Of a stretch of 33,582 bases of DNA, positions 7,492 through 15,975 are shown piece by piece. The notes under the pieces are model-generated. The model was not told the DNA's origin, searched no databases, and worked only from the letters and a program-made list of their open reading frames with translations. The translations under genes were made by a program, and so were the position numbers. This stretch comes from Rickettsiales bacterium (GTDB taxonomy: Bacteria; Pseudomonadota; Alphaproteobacteria; Rickettsiales; UBA1997). Within the stretch, counting starts at the first letter, position 1, and every line of letters starts with the position of its first letter. Where the stretch lies: assembly GCA_005787525.1 (NCBI GenBank), contig SYAR01000037.1:1-33582 (forward strand), given 5' to 3'.

Positions 7492-8844
7492 ATGACCACA
7501 AAAGTTCGCTTCGCTCCTTCGCCGACAGGCTTTTTGCATGTTGGTAATATTCGCGCTTCAATTATCAATTATCTTTACGCTAAAAAAACTAATGGAAAAT
7601 TTTTCTTACGTTTGGACGACACCGATTCGCAAAGGGTTCGTGACGAATATCGCGACATGATTTTCACCGATATGAAATGGCTCGGACTCAATTATGACGA
7701 GGTTTTTAAGCAATCCGATCGCTTGGCTCGTTACGAAGAAGCCAAAAATAAATTGCTCGTAAATAATCGACTATATGAATGTTTCGAAACCGCCGAGGAG
7801 TTGAATTTACAAAGAAAAGCCCAAAGCGCTTCGGGCATTGCGCCGGTTTATAATCGCGCTTCGTTAAAACTTACCAAAGAGCAAAAAGATGAATTAAGAA
7901 AAAGCGGTTTGAAGCCTCATTATCGCTTCTTACTCAATGATAAGCCCACTAGTTGGGATGATAAAATTAAGGGCAAAATTACTTATGATGGACGCCATTT
8001 TTCCGATCCAATTTTAATTCGCGAAGAAGATGAAAATGGTTTTGGCGTTCCAACTTACACTTTTTGTTCGGTGGTTGATGATATTGATTATGGCATTACC
8101 GATATTATTCGTGGCGAAGATCACATCACCAATACCGCCATTCAAATTCAGATTTTTGAAGCTTTAGGCGCCAAAGCTCCCGACTTTGCTCATTTGGCTT
8201 TGGTCAAGGCTTCGGAAGGTAAAATTTCTAAAAGGGAAGGTGGTTTTGATGTCAAAACTTTGCGTCAAGATGGCTACGAACCCATGGCGATTGTTAATTT
8301 ATTAGCACAAATCGGCACTTCGGAAAGTCTTAAAATTTATCAAAATTTCGAGCAATTAATTTCCGATTTTAGTTTTGATAAATTTTCGAAATCGGCGATG
8401 AATTATGATATAACAGAACTTACGAATATTAATCAGAAATTATTGCAAATACTCAGTTTTGAACATATTTCGACAAGAATTAAAGAAATGAATATAAAGT
8501 ATAATATTTCCGAAAAATTATGGGAAATTTGTAAACATAATATTAATTTTATTCATGAGATTCAAGATTGGTGTGCAATTTTTTACGATGAATTTCGTTA
8601 TAAAAATTCTCCACAAGATTTAGAACTTTTGCACAAAGCTCTTGAATCATTACCTCAAGACACTTCGCAAGAAAATTCATGGCAAATTTGGCTTGAAGAA
8701 ATTAAGAAAAATAGCACACGAAAAGGCAAAGAATTATTTATGCCAATCCGCTTAGCTCTAACTGGCAAAGAACATGGACCCGAATTAAAACATGTCATAA
8801 ATTTACTTTCTCGCGATGAAATTATAGCGCGTTTGAAATTTTAA
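7492..8844 (+). CDS. gltX: Glutamyl-tRNA synthetase
   Basis: It charges tRNA with glutamate. The 450-residue class I synthetase has the HIGH motif as HVGN (residues 16-19 in PSPTGFLHVGNIRA) and the KMSKS motif as KISKR (244-248). GEDHITNT, a conserved Rossmann-fold block, lies just before residue 215. The C-terminal third is divergent and AT-rich, as often in the anticodon-binding region. Many alphaproteobacteria carry two gltX paralogues, one of which mischarges tRNA-Gln for GatCAB; gatC lies about 700 bases downstream of the gene's end. Which paralogue this is cannot be decided here. It is transcribed alone, convergent with hda. Confidence 0.95.
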   Translation: MTTKVRFAPSPTGFLHVGNIRASIINYLYAKKTNGKFFLRLDDTDSQRVRDEYRDMIFTDMKWLGLNYDEVFKQSDRLARYEEAKNKLLVNNRLYECFETAEELNLQRKAQSASGIAPVYNRASLKLTKEQKDELRKSGLKPHYRFLLNDKPTSWDDKIKGKITYDGRHFSDPILIREEDENGFGVPTYTFCSVVDDIDYGITDIIRGEDHITNTAIQIQIFEALGAKAPDFAHLALVKASEGKISKREGGFDVKTLRQDGYEPMAIVNLLAQIGTSESLKIYQNFEQLISDFSFDKFSKSAMNYDITELTNINQKLLQILSFEHISTRIKEMNIKYNISEKLWEICKHNINFIHEIQDWCAIFYDEFRYKNSPQDLELLHKALESLPQDTSQENSWQIWLEEIKKNSTRKGKELFMPIRLALTGKEHGPELKHVINLLSRDEIIARLKF

Positions 8845-8884
8845 CATTTTATTTTTTTATTGAGATTATTTTTAGTAAAAATTT

Positions 8885-9559
8885 TTAAATTTTCAAAATA
8901 TCTTTAATATTATTTAGATTCAATTTTTCATCATTTTCGCGACAAAAAAAATCGATTTTTTTAATGATTTGATTTAGAGAGGAGTAGTTCAGTGGAATAT
9001 TGGTAAAAATATAGTTTATAATTTGATTTGATAAATCGATTTGTTTTTTGGCTAAAATATTTATAAAAATTTGCTTTAAAGAATCGAGCGAAGCTTGATA
9101 TATCTGGCACGAAGTAATATTTTTTATTCGTGACTCTAAATCTTTTAGTTCAAAAATTTTATTTTTATCAAAAACTAAAATCAAAAATGCTTTACTCTCC
9201 GTAGCACAATTTAAATATTGTAAAAGTTTTTCTTCATCTGCAATTTGGCAAAAATTATCAATTACAAAAAAACCATTTTCGTAAAAAATTCTTAATGGAT
9301 TTTCTGATTTTATTTGCTCTTCAGATATAAAATTAATTTGATATTTTTGAGAGAAAATATTGAGTAAATGCGTTTTTCCGCAACCACTTTCGCCCCTTAA
9401 AATACAAGACTTCTCGGCATCAAATAAAAAATTATTTTGCTTAAAAAAATTATCTAAAAAATTATAAGCATCGATATTTTCAGAAAGTTTTAAAAAATCT
9501 TCACTTTTAAAATTATCGATATTTTTAGAATCATAAAAATCGAAAAATAATTGGCTCAC
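8885..9559 (-). CDS. hda: DnaA-related regulatory ATPase, Hda/HdaA-like
   Basis: Hda proteins bind the sliding clamp and stimulate DnaA-ATP hydrolysis after initiation. The protein has 224 residues from a GTG start. Its N-terminus SQLFFDF matches the clamp-binding motif QLxLxF that sits at exactly this place in Hda. The Walker A is GESGCGKT (56-63), and the Walker B region FFVIDNF has Asp without the following Glu. It lacks the DnaA C-terminal DNA-binding domain, as expected of HdaA/Hda. Sequence is otherwise diverged and Lys/Ile/Asn-rich. It follows gatC by 8 bases and is likely in one operon with it. A generic DnaA-like loader is the alternative, but the clamp motif favours Hda. Confidence 0.85.
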   Translation of the reverse strand: MSQLFFDFYDSKNIDNFKSEDFLKLSENIDAYNFLDNFFKQNNFLFDAEKSCILRGESGCGKTHLLNIFSQKYQINFISEEQIKSENPLRIFYENGFFVIDNFCQIADEEKLLQYLNCATESKAFLILVFDKNKIFELKDLESRIKNITSCQIYQASLDSLKQIFINILAKKQIDLSNQIINYIFTNIPLNYSSLNQIIKKIDFFCRENDEKLNLNNIKDILKI

Positions 9560-9567
9560 AATTTTAA

Positions 9568-9855
9568 TTATTCAATGACTTTGGGAACGGCAAAATAACC
9601 GTAAATTTGTTTTGGAGCGTTTTTTAAAACATCGTCGGCAATATTGCCAGCACTCACTTCATCGGCATTTAAATGTAAAGGTTCGTTATGGACATTTATC
9701 ATCGGCTCGATATTATCGGTATTAACTTCATTGAGTTTTTCAATCCAATTGATTACATTTTCAATTTGAGTTGCTAAAATTTCTTTGCCATCTTTAATTT
9801 CGATTTGTGCGAGTCGAGAAATTTTCTCGATATCTTTTTGTGTAATTTTTGCCAT
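9568..9855 (-). CDS. gatC: Aspartyl/glutamyl-tRNA amidotransferase subunit C
   Basis: This is the small subunit of GatCAB, which converts Glu-tRNA(Gln) (and Asp-tRNA(Asn)) to the amide form. It has 95 residues, the normal size. The N-terminus ITQKDIEKISRLAQIEI and the middle WIEKLNEVNTDNIEPM are characteristic, followed by the wrapping C-terminal strand with ...APKQIYGYFAVPKVIE. gatA and gatB are not in this window, so the complex is encoded at separate loci or gatA/gatB lie elsewhere; gatC is followed instead by hda. It starts 9 bases from the divergent ruvX start, so each gene's promoter must lie inside the other's 5' coding region. Confidence 0.93.
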   Translation of the reverse strand: MAKITQKDIEKISRLAQIEIKDGKEILATQIENVINWIEKLNEVNTDNIEPMINVHNEPLHLNADEVSAGNIADDVLKNAPKQIYGYFAVPKVIE

Positions 9856-9864
9856 ATTTTATTT

Positions 9865-10347
9865 ATGATTTATAGAGAAATAAGTGATTGTAAAAAAATT
9901 TTACCAACCAAAGGGCGTATACTCGCTCTAGATGTTGGCACTAAAAAAATTGGAGTTGCGATTTGTGATGATACACAAACAATTGCAACGCCGAAGCTTA
10001 TTATAAAGCGTCAAAGTAATTTAAAAGATTTTGCCACACTTTTATCAATAATTCAAGAAAATCCTGTGATTGCGATAATTTTTGGCTTTCCCATCAAAAT
10101 GGATGGCTCAGAAAATTTGATGTCGGATTTTGTAATGAATTTTGTTAAAAATTTTGAAATTTTTTTGAAAGATTTACTCGTAAAAAATATAGTTTTAGTT
10201 GTTTTTGATGAAAGATTATCAAGTTTTAAAGCCCGAGATTTTGTTAATAAATCTATGAAAAAATCAGCCAAAAAAGATTATGACGACGTGTCCGCCAGCC
10301 TTATTTTAGAGCACTTCCTTAATGATTTGCGTCAAAGCCAAGATTAA
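9865..10347 (+). CDS. ruvX: RuvX/YqgF-type Holliday junction resolvase-like nuclease
   Basis: RuvX (YqgF) is an RNase H-fold nuclease implicated in 16S rRNA 5' processing and possibly in Holliday junction cleavage. The ATG at 9865 gives 160 residues. An earlier in-frame start at 9805 would run back over gatC and its extension carries no motif. The first strand LALDVGTKKIGVAICDD contains the catalytic Asp23. IIFGFPIKMDGSE and FDERLSSFKA (a conserved Asp-Glu pair) are further signatures, and DDVSASLILEHFL ends the fold with another conserved Asp. The 3' end overlaps the convergent hemA 3' end by 42 bases. Confidence 0.9.
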   Translation: MIYREISDCKKILPTKGRILALDVGTKKIGVAICDDTQTIATPKLIIKRQSNLKDFATLLSIIQENPVIAIIFGFPIKMDGSENLMSDFVMNFVKNFEIFLKDLLVKNIVLVVFDERLSSFKARDFVNKSMKKSAKKDYDDVSASLILEHFLNDLRQSQD

Positions 10348-11502
10348 ATCATCAATCATTTTTTGATTATGCAAAGCGCTCGGAGTGATTCGCAATCTTT
10401 CATCGCCCTTTGCCACCGTTGGATAATTTATATGTTGAACATAAATATCGAAATTTTCCAAAAGTTTTTGCGAAATAATTTTGGCTTTTTTGGCGTCGCC
10501 AATGCGAACCGAAATAATATGGGAGCTGTTTTCAAAAATATTAATTTTATTTTCCAAAAGTCTTTTTTTAACTTCCGCAACATTAACGAAAAGTTTTTCG
10601 CGCTCAATTTTGCTCTTGATTAAATGTTCAATATTGACTTTGCAAGCTACTGCTATGCTTGGTGGCATTGAGGTGCTAAAAATAAAAGGCGAAGCGTAAG
10701 AGCGAATGGCGTCAATAATTATTTGCGAAGAGGTGATGTAACCTCCGACAGAGCCAAAGCCTTTGGCGAAGGTGCCTTGAATAATATCGATTTGGTTTTG
10801 AATTGCTAATTGTTCGGTAAGTCCGGCTCCAGTTTCTCCATAAAGCCCAACAGCGTGAACTTCATCGATATAAGTTAAAGCTTGATATTTTTTGGCGATC
10901 GCCACAATTTCGGCGATTTTTCCAAAGTCGCCATCCATTGAATAGACTGACTCGAAGATGATTAATTTTGGTTGAGATAAATCATAATTTTTTAATAATT
11001 CTTCGAGATGATTTAAATCATTATGGCGAAAAACATGTTTTTTGGCGCCACTATTTTTAACTCCAGCAATGATTGAGGCGTGATTTTTAGCGTCGGAAAA
11101 AATTATTAAATCGGGAATAATTTTGACTAGAGCTTGAATAGCTCCGTCATTGGCGACATAGCCTGAAGAGAAAACCAAACCATTTTGTTTTTTATGTAAA
11201 TTAGCGACGGTTTTTTCTAAATCAAGAATCGGGGAATTATTTCCCGAAATATTGCGAGTTCCGCCAGAGCCGATTCCGTAGTCTTCAAGTGCTTTTTTGG
11301 CTTGTGAAATTGCTTGCGGGTTTTGCCCCATTCCGAGATAATCATTGGAGCACCAAACCACAATTTTTTTGCCATTTTTTTGATTGATGGCAAAAGGAAA
11401 TTCTCCGCAAATTCTAGCGATATCGACAAATTCACGATAACGATTTTCGTTTTTTAAATCTTCGATTGCCTTGATAAAATATTTTTCAAAATTTTGGGAC
11501 AT
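10306..11502 (-). CDS. hemA: 5-aminolevulinate synthase
   Basis: It condenses glycine and succinyl-CoA to 5-aminolevulinate, the first step of the alphaproteobacterial (C4) heme route. It is a 398-residue fold-type I PLP enzyme. WCSNDYLGMGQNP and GSGGTRNISG form the N-terminal substrate loop. FSDAKNHASII, YIDEVHAVGLYG (Asp213 contacts the PLP ring) and GTFAKGFGSVGGYI with the Schiff-base Lys247 complete the active site. The C-terminal GDERLRITPSALH is typical of ALAS and separates it from the related KBL and BioF. It follows the EamA gene by 22 bases, in a unit with the helicase. hemC, a later gene of the same pathway, is at 27022. Confidence 0.95.
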   Translation of the reverse strand: MSQNFEKYFIKAIEDLKNENRYREFVDIARICGEFPFAINQKNGKKIVVWCSNDYLGMGQNPQAISQAKKALEDYGIGSGGTRNISGNNSPILDLEKTVANLHKKQNGLVFSSGYVANDGAIQALVKIIPDLIIFSDAKNHASIIAGVKNSGAKKHVFRHNDLNHLEELLKNYDLSQPKLIIFESVYSMDGDFGKIAEIVAIAKKYQALTYIDEVHAVGLYGETGAGLTEQLAIQNQIDIIQGTFAKGFGSVGGYITSSQIIIDAIRSYASPFIFSTSMPPSIAVACKVNIEHLIKSKIEREKLFVNVAEVKKRLLENKINIFENSSHIISVRIGDAKKAKIISQKLLENFDIYVQHINYPTVAKGDERLRITPSALHNQKMIDDLILALTQIIKEVL

Positions 11503-11524
11503 AGTTTTTTAATTTCCAGAAATT

Positions 11525-12451
11525 CTATAATTCAGAAGCATTTCGCACAAGTTTTTTTTGTGATTTTAATGACTTTTTTTTGACGATTAAAATTAATCCA
11601 AATAAAATTATTAAAGATCCAAAAAAAACCCAAATGTCGAGCTTTTCATCAAATATAAAATAAGCCACAAGACTTGTAAATATTAATCTTGAGAAATCAA
11701 ATGGCTGTAGGATTGATAAATCATTTTTACTATAAGCTTCGGCAATAAGTTTGTAAGAAATATTGGAAATTATTCCTAAAATAAAAAATTCGATAAAGGC
11801 GGTAAAATTAAGTGGTGCCAAATAGGGAAGGGCGAAGGGCATCGAAAAAATAAACATGAAAAAAGTCATGTGAGCAACTATGGTTTGAGGCTTGTCAGTC
11901 TTGGTCATAGTCTTGACTATCAAATTTGAAATCGTCCAAAAAATAATTGAGCAAAATGAAAAAATATAACCTTCATCAAATTTATGAAAGCCGGGGCGCA
12001 GAATAATTATAACGCCGATAAAACTTATAAAACTCGCCATAAAAATATTTTTTGAAACTTTTTCTTTCAAGAAAATCATCGAAGCAATGGTGGTAACAAT
12101 TGGTGTTAAAAAACTTAAAGAAACCGCTTCTGACAAGGGAAGAGAGTTTACGGCATAAAACCAAAAAAACATCGAGATCGTGCCATTGCCACCACGAAAA
12201 ACATGTAAATAAATATTTTTCGTTTGAAAAATAGTGCCACGATTTTTTATAAATTGTGGTAAAAGAAAAATTAATCCGAAAAAATTTCTCATCATAACAA
12301 TGAAAAAAATATGAAAATGTTCATTAAGGTGACGAACAAGAGCAACAACGATTGAGAGCAAAAAACATGAGAGAATTATTTCAAAAATTCCATTATAATT
12401 TTGTTCTTGATTTATTTGTGCAGAAAAAAAATTTTTAACTTTTTTACGCAT
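11525..12451 (-). CDS. EamA/DMT-family transporter
   Basis: The 308-residue integral membrane protein has about ten hydrophobic helices arranged as two EamA halves. Marks are the short re-entrant MMRNFFGLIFLLP, YAVNSLPLSEAVSLSFLTPIVTTIASMIFLKEKVS in the first half, and SNDLSILQPFDFSRLIFTSLVAYFIFDEKLDIWV in the second. Each ends with the acidic-basic EK signature after the fourth helix of the half. Substrate is unknown. Members of this family in Rickettsia include an S-adenosylmethionine importer, but I cannot assign that here. The start overlaps the helicase stop by 8 bases, indicating translational coupling, and hemA follows. Confidence 0.85.
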   Translation of the reverse strand: MRKKVKNFFSAQINQEQNYNGIFEIILSCFLLSIVVALVRHLNEHFHIFFIVMMRNFFGLIFLLPQFIKNRGTIFQTKNIYLHVFRGGNGTISMFFWFYAVNSLPLSEAVSLSFLTPIVTTIASMIFLKEKVSKNIFMASFISFIGVIIILRPGFHKFDEGYIFSFCSIIFWTISNLIVKTMTKTDKPQTIVAHMTFFMFIFSMPFALPYLAPLNFTAFIEFFILGIISNISYKLIAEAYSKNDLSILQPFDFSRLIFTSLVAYFIFDEKLDIWVFFGSLIILFGLILIVKKKSLKSQKKLVRNASEL

Positions 12452-13724
12452 AATTTTTTATTTTTTTATAAAAATTTATGGCATTGGCATCGGCATTTAT
12501 TCTAGAAAAATTTAGAGATTCAATGAAAACTCCTTCTAAATTTCGAGCTCGCGAGAGTGCGACATAACTTTGTCCGGGACTAAAACTATCCGATAAATCG
12601 CATGAAATTTTATCAAGAGTTAAGCCTTGCGATTTATGAATTGTGATCGCCCACGCTAAAATTAATGGAATTTGAGAAATTGATGCTTCGACTTTATTAA
12701 TGCGAGTTTCGGGATCGAGTTTTTCTAAAATCCATTCTTCGGGAGAGATGGTGAAAGTTTTGCCATTAGCAAATTCAACTATCGGAAATAGTTTTTTGGT
12801 GGAAAAATCTTTGACAATTCCAAGAGAGCCATTGATGATTCCTTCTTTTTGTAAAGTATTTTTTATCATCATCACCTGAGCTCCAACCTTTAATTTCAAG
12901 GATTGATAAGCGATACAATTTTTTTTCAAAAATTCAATTTTGTAAGCATCGCCCTTATATTCGGCTTGAAAAGCTTGTTCGGGATTTGGAATATTTTTTA
13001 AATATTTATTATTTACAAATTCAACTTTAGCGTTGTGAGTGGTTAGAATTGTAGGTCGGATCGCAGAATTATCATCTTTTACATTAATGCGAGATTCGAG
13101 AATTTTTTTATCTTCATTGTCAACAATTCCAAAGCGTAAATTATTTAAAAGTTTAATAAATTTTTCATCAGATTGGCGAAAGATTTTATCTAAAATTATA
13201 TTATGAAAATCGAGATCTTCCCATGTTTTTGAGTTAAAACAAAAATTTGATGAATCATTGTCGCGATTGATTGGGGGGAGTTGCAAAAAATCTCCGAAAA
13301 ACAACATTTGCATTCCGCCCATGGGTTTTTCATTACCTCTTATTGCCCGAAAAACTTGATTCAAAATTTCTAAAACTTCACGCGAAATCATTGATATTTC
13401 ATCAATCGCCAATGTTTTTGTTTTAATAATTTTACGTCGAACTTTTGAAAATTTTGGTAAGAAAATATTTTCAACAATTTGTTCAATTGGTTGATTTGCA
13501 AGTCCAATTCCTGCCCAAGAATGAATAGTTGAGCCTCCAATATTAACCGCCGCAATACCTGTGCTAGCGGTTATTTCTAAACCATTATTGGCAAAATTTC
13601 TTTTTAAAAAATTTAATAAATATGATTTGCCACAACCAGCACCGCCTGAAATAAATAAATTTTTACCTTGAAGAAATAATTCTATGACTTTTTGTTGTTT
13701 ATCTGATAAATCGTTGATTTCCAA
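12444..13724 (-). CDS. Pif1-like SF1B DNA helicase
   Basis: A 426-residue helicase. Walker A is GGAGCGKS (27-34). Motif Ia is TASTGIAAVNIGG with TIHSW, Walker B is LAIDEISM, and motif III is FFGDFLQLPP. The C-terminal ITIHKSQGLTLDKI and SYVALSRARNLEGV are the diagnostic UvrD_C_2-type motifs of Pif1/RecD2 helicases. The predicted 5'-3' unwinding direction is family knowledge. No ATG is available upstream before an in-frame stop, so it starts with TTG. It lacks the N-terminal extension of eukaryotic Pif1, as usual in bacterial members. It heads the helicase-EamA-hemA unit. Lack of relation between these partners suggests simple packing. Confidence 0.9.
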   Translation of the reverse strand: MEINDLSDKQQKVIELFLQGKNLFISGGAGCGKSYLLNFLKRNFANNGLEITASTGIAAVNIGGSTIHSWAGIGLANQPIEQIVENIFLPKFSKVRRKIIKTKTLAIDEISMISREVLEILNQVFRAIRGNEKPMGGMQMLFFGDFLQLPPINRDNDSSNFCFNSKTWEDLDFHNIILDKIFRQSDEKFIKLLNNLRFGIVDNEDKKILESRINVKDDNSAIRPTILTTHNAKVEFVNNKYLKNIPNPEQAFQAEYKGDAYKIEFLKKNCIAYQSLKLKVGAQVMMIKNTLQKEGIINGSLGIVKDFSTKKLFPIVEFANGKTFTISPEEWILEKLDPETRINKVEASISQIPLILAWAITIHKSQGLTLDKISCDLSDSFSPGQSYVALSRARNLEGVFIESLNFSRINADANAINFYKKIKNYA

Positions 13725-13750
13725 TGTTCTAGAAGTATTTATTGTTTATA

Positions 13751-13788
13751 AAAAAACCCAAGCTTTTAATTAAAAAAGCTTGGGTTTT
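13751..13788 (-). terminator. Strong Rho-independent terminator of the DsbA-like gene
   Basis: A perfect 15-bp inverted repeat (13753-13767 with 13774-13788; loop of six) has an AAGCTTGGG core. On the - strand the stem ends directly in a run of T. It lies about 20 bases past the stop of the gene at 13807 and before the helicase start, separating the two transcripts. Confidence 0.9.
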
Positions 13789-13806
13789 GGGAAATATTTT
13801 TAGTTA

Positions 13807-14667
13807 TTATTTTGCTCTTAAAGCGCTAATTTTTTCTTTGAAATTTGCAACTTCCATAGCTCCAGGGATTAGTTCTTCACCGACGATGAAGCCTGGTGTT
13901 CCATTAATTCCAATTGAACTTCCAAGAGAGATATTATCTTGAAGAATTTTTTCAATTTTAGATTTTTCGTTTTTCAAAACTTCTTCGAGTTTTTTAGTGT
14001 CGATTCCAGCTGATTTAGCGGCTTTTATTGCAGCAGATTTGCCTCTTTCATTGGTTTTCATTAAAGCGTCATGAAATTTTCTGAAAGAGTTTGGAGCTAT
14101 TAAATTAACCGCTATAGAGACTTTTGACATTTCTTGTGAAGGTTCACCAAGAATTGGGAAATCTTTGTAAATTATGCGAACTTTATTATCAGATTTTAAA
14201 AGTTCATCAACGATTCCTTGAGCTTTTTTGCAATATCCGCAAGCATAATCATAAAATTCAACGATTGAAATATCATAGCCTTCTGGAGCAAATTGCGGAG
14301 AATTTGAATCGTTAAATAACTCTTCTTTTTTCTGACCGATATTTTTTTGAGCATTTTTAGTTTGCTCTTCCATCATTTTTTTCTGCATATTTTGTACAGA
14401 ATTTATAATGGCTTGAGGATTGGCTTCAATCCATTTAGCAACAACTTCTTCAACATCTTTAACATCCGAAACGTCCTTATCTGGATCTAGACCAGTAGAC
14501 TTGATTTCATTAGTTGTTTCGGTGGTTGTTTCTTTTTTATCGCCATCGATTTTTTCACTTTTTTTAGTGTAGCCATAATATGCAAATCCAGCTATTGAGG
14601 CAATTATAATTGAAGCGATCACTAGTTTTAAACTAGAAGGCTTTTGGTTTTTTTTAGAAAATGACAT
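13807..14667 (-). CDS. DsbA-family thiol:disulfide oxidoreductase (Com1/ScsC-like), membrane-anchored
   Basis: The protein has 286 residues. One N-terminal membrane helix (residues 14-32) follows a Lys-rich start, so the body is probably periplasmic and tethered or processed. A Thr/Lys/Glu-rich linker precedes a helical region (VEEVVAKWIEANPQAI) found in Com1/ScsC-like proteins. The thioredoxin fold carries the active site CGYC (Cys143, Cys146) in VEFYDYACGYCKK, and the cis-Pro loop GINGTPGFIVG (Pro258). Role: forming or shuffling disulfides in exported proteins. It is monocistronic, with the strong terminator just downstream. DsbA-like surface antigens of this type are usual in Rickettsiales and Coxiella; the subtype assignment is inference. 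Confidence 0.88.
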   Translation of the reverse strand: MSFSKKNQKPSSLKLVIASIIIASIAGFAYYGYTKKSEKIDGDKKETTTETTNEIKSTGLDPDKDVSDVKDVEEVVAKWIEANPQAIINSVQNMQKKMMEEQTKNAQKNIGQKKEELFNDSNSPQFAPEGYDISIVEFYDYACGYCKKAQGIVDELLKSDNKVRIIYKDFPILGEPSQEMSKVSIAVNLIAPNSFRKFHDALMKTNERGKSAAIKAAKSAGIDTKKLEEVLKNEKSKIEKILQDNISLGSSIGINGTPGFIVGEELIPGAMEVANFKEKISALRAK

Positions 14668-14740
14668 ATTTGAAAATATTAAATGATTAATAAAATTTTG
14701 TTCCTATTATTTTTTCAATTCTAAGAAAAACTTTTATTCA

Positions 14741-15364
14741 ATGCAACCATCTTTTTTAATAGAAAAAAATTTTGATACATCTTTAATTTGCGGTATCGAT
14801 GAAGTGGGGCGCGGACCCTTGGCAGGACCTGTTGTAGCTTCTTGTGTAATGCTGAATCAAAATAATTTTTTAGCTGAAATCAATGATTCAAAAAAACTCT
14901 CAAAAAATCTTCGTAAAAAAATTTATAATGATTTAAAAATTAATTGTAAATTTGGAATTGGAGTGGTTGATGAAAAAATAATTGATAAAATAAATATACT
15001 TGATGCAACCAAATTAGCGATGTTTAAAGCCTATCAAGATTTTTGTAAAAAATATGATTTATACCCAAAAATAATTTTAGTTGATGGCAATTTTAAACCA
15101 TTTAACTTGCAAGATGATTTATTGCAAATTGAATCGATAATAAAGGGCGATCAGAAGAGCTATTCTATAGCTTCGGCATCAATAATTGCTAAAGAATATC
15201 GTGATGAAATTATGCTAAATTATCATCAAAAATTTCCAGTTTATAATTTTGATAAACATAATGGTTATGGTACTAAAAATCATCTAGAAAATATTAATAA
15301 ATATGGAATTTGCGATATTCACAGAAAAACTTTTGAACCAATAAAATCAATATTAAAATGCTAG
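14741..15364 (+). CDS. rnhB: Ribonuclease HII
   Basis: It removes ribonucleotides misincorporated in DNA and RNA primers. The 207-residue protein has the family signature GIDEVGRGPLAGPVVA with catalytic Asp20 and Glu21. The third acidic residue lies in LVDGNFKP, the fourth is expected around ASASIIAKEYRDEIM, and HNGYGTKNH is conserved. All key residues are present. It is the first gene of a four-gene unit in which every junction overlaps (rnhB/tsaC by 7 bases). It is transcribed divergently from the DsbA-like gene. Confidence 0.95.
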   Translation: MQPSFLIEKNFDTSLICGIDEVGRGPLAGPVVASCVMLNQNNFLAEINDSKKLSKNLRKKIYNDLKINCKFGIGVVDEKIIDKINILDATKLAMFKAYQDFCKKYDLYPKIILVDGNFKPFNLQDDLLQIESIIKGDQKSYSIASASIIAKEYRDEIMLNYHQKFPVYNFDKHNGYGTKNHLENINKYGICDIHRKTFEPIKSILKC

Positions 15365-15975
15365 TAATTAATCAAAAAAATCCCAACTCGGTTGATATAG
15401 CTATCGATTTTTTGCAAAAAGGAAAGGTAATTTGTTTTGCCACCGATACGGTTTATGGAGTAGCGGTGGATGCAACAAATCCAAAGGCTGTTGACCGATT
15501 ATATCAATTAAAAGATCGTGAAAAAAATAAACCAATTGCAATTTTTTTAAAAGATTTAGAAAGTGCTAAAAAATTATTTATATTCAATGAATTAGCTAAT
15601 CAAATTACAAAAAAATACATGCCAGGTGGAATAACCGTAATATTAAAAACCACAAATTTTGCAAAAAAAATTCTTGCAAAAAATTTAAATAATATTGATG
15701 ATAATTTTATCGGTTTTAGAATTGTTGATAGTTATTTTGTCAGAGAATTATTCAAAAAATACAAAGGAATTTTGGCGGTTTCTAGTGCCAATAAGGCCTT
15801 TAAGGACGCTTGTATTTCTGCAAATTCAGTTACAAAAAATCTAAAAGATCTTGATTTGCTAATTGCTGGAAAAAAAACTAGTAAAACATCCTCAACTATT
15901 GTTAAAATTGAAGACGATAAATTAATTTTAATTCGCCAAGGAAAACTAATTATAAAAAATTATGTCGATAAATAA
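15358..15975 (+). CDS. tsaC: Threonylcarbamoyl-AMP synthase (Sua5/YrdC/TsaC)
   Basis: It makes threonylcarbamoyl-AMP from threonine, bicarbonate and ATP for t6A37 modification of ANN-decoding tRNAs. The 205-residue YrdC-type protein has the typical opening KGKVICFATDTVYGVAVDA, then LYQLKDREKNKPIAIFL with the conserved Lys-Arg nucleotide ligands. MPGGITVIL, a slightly degenerate GFRI segment and AVSSANKA (SxN motif) follow. No Sua5 domain is attached, so it is the short TsaC/YrdC form. It overlaps rnhB by 7 bases and the FKBP gene by 14 bases. The other t6A genes (tsaB, tsaD, tsaE) are not in the window. Confidence 0.92.
   Translation: MLVINQKNPNSVDIAIDFLQKGKVICFATDTVYGVAVDATNPKAVDRLYQLKDREKNKPIAIFLKDLESAKKLFIFNELANQITKKYMPGGITVILKTTNFAKKILAKNLNNIDDNFIGFRIVDSYFVRELFKKYKGILAVSSANKAFKDACISANSVTKNLKDLDLLIAGKKTSKTSSTIVKIEDDKLILIRQGKLIIKNYVDK

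Noticed and set aside
13751-13788. Operator or insertion-sequence end at the perfect 15-bp inverted repeat
   Set aside because: The stem followed by T-run on the - strand, just after a gene stop, fits a terminator; there is no transposase or target duplication.
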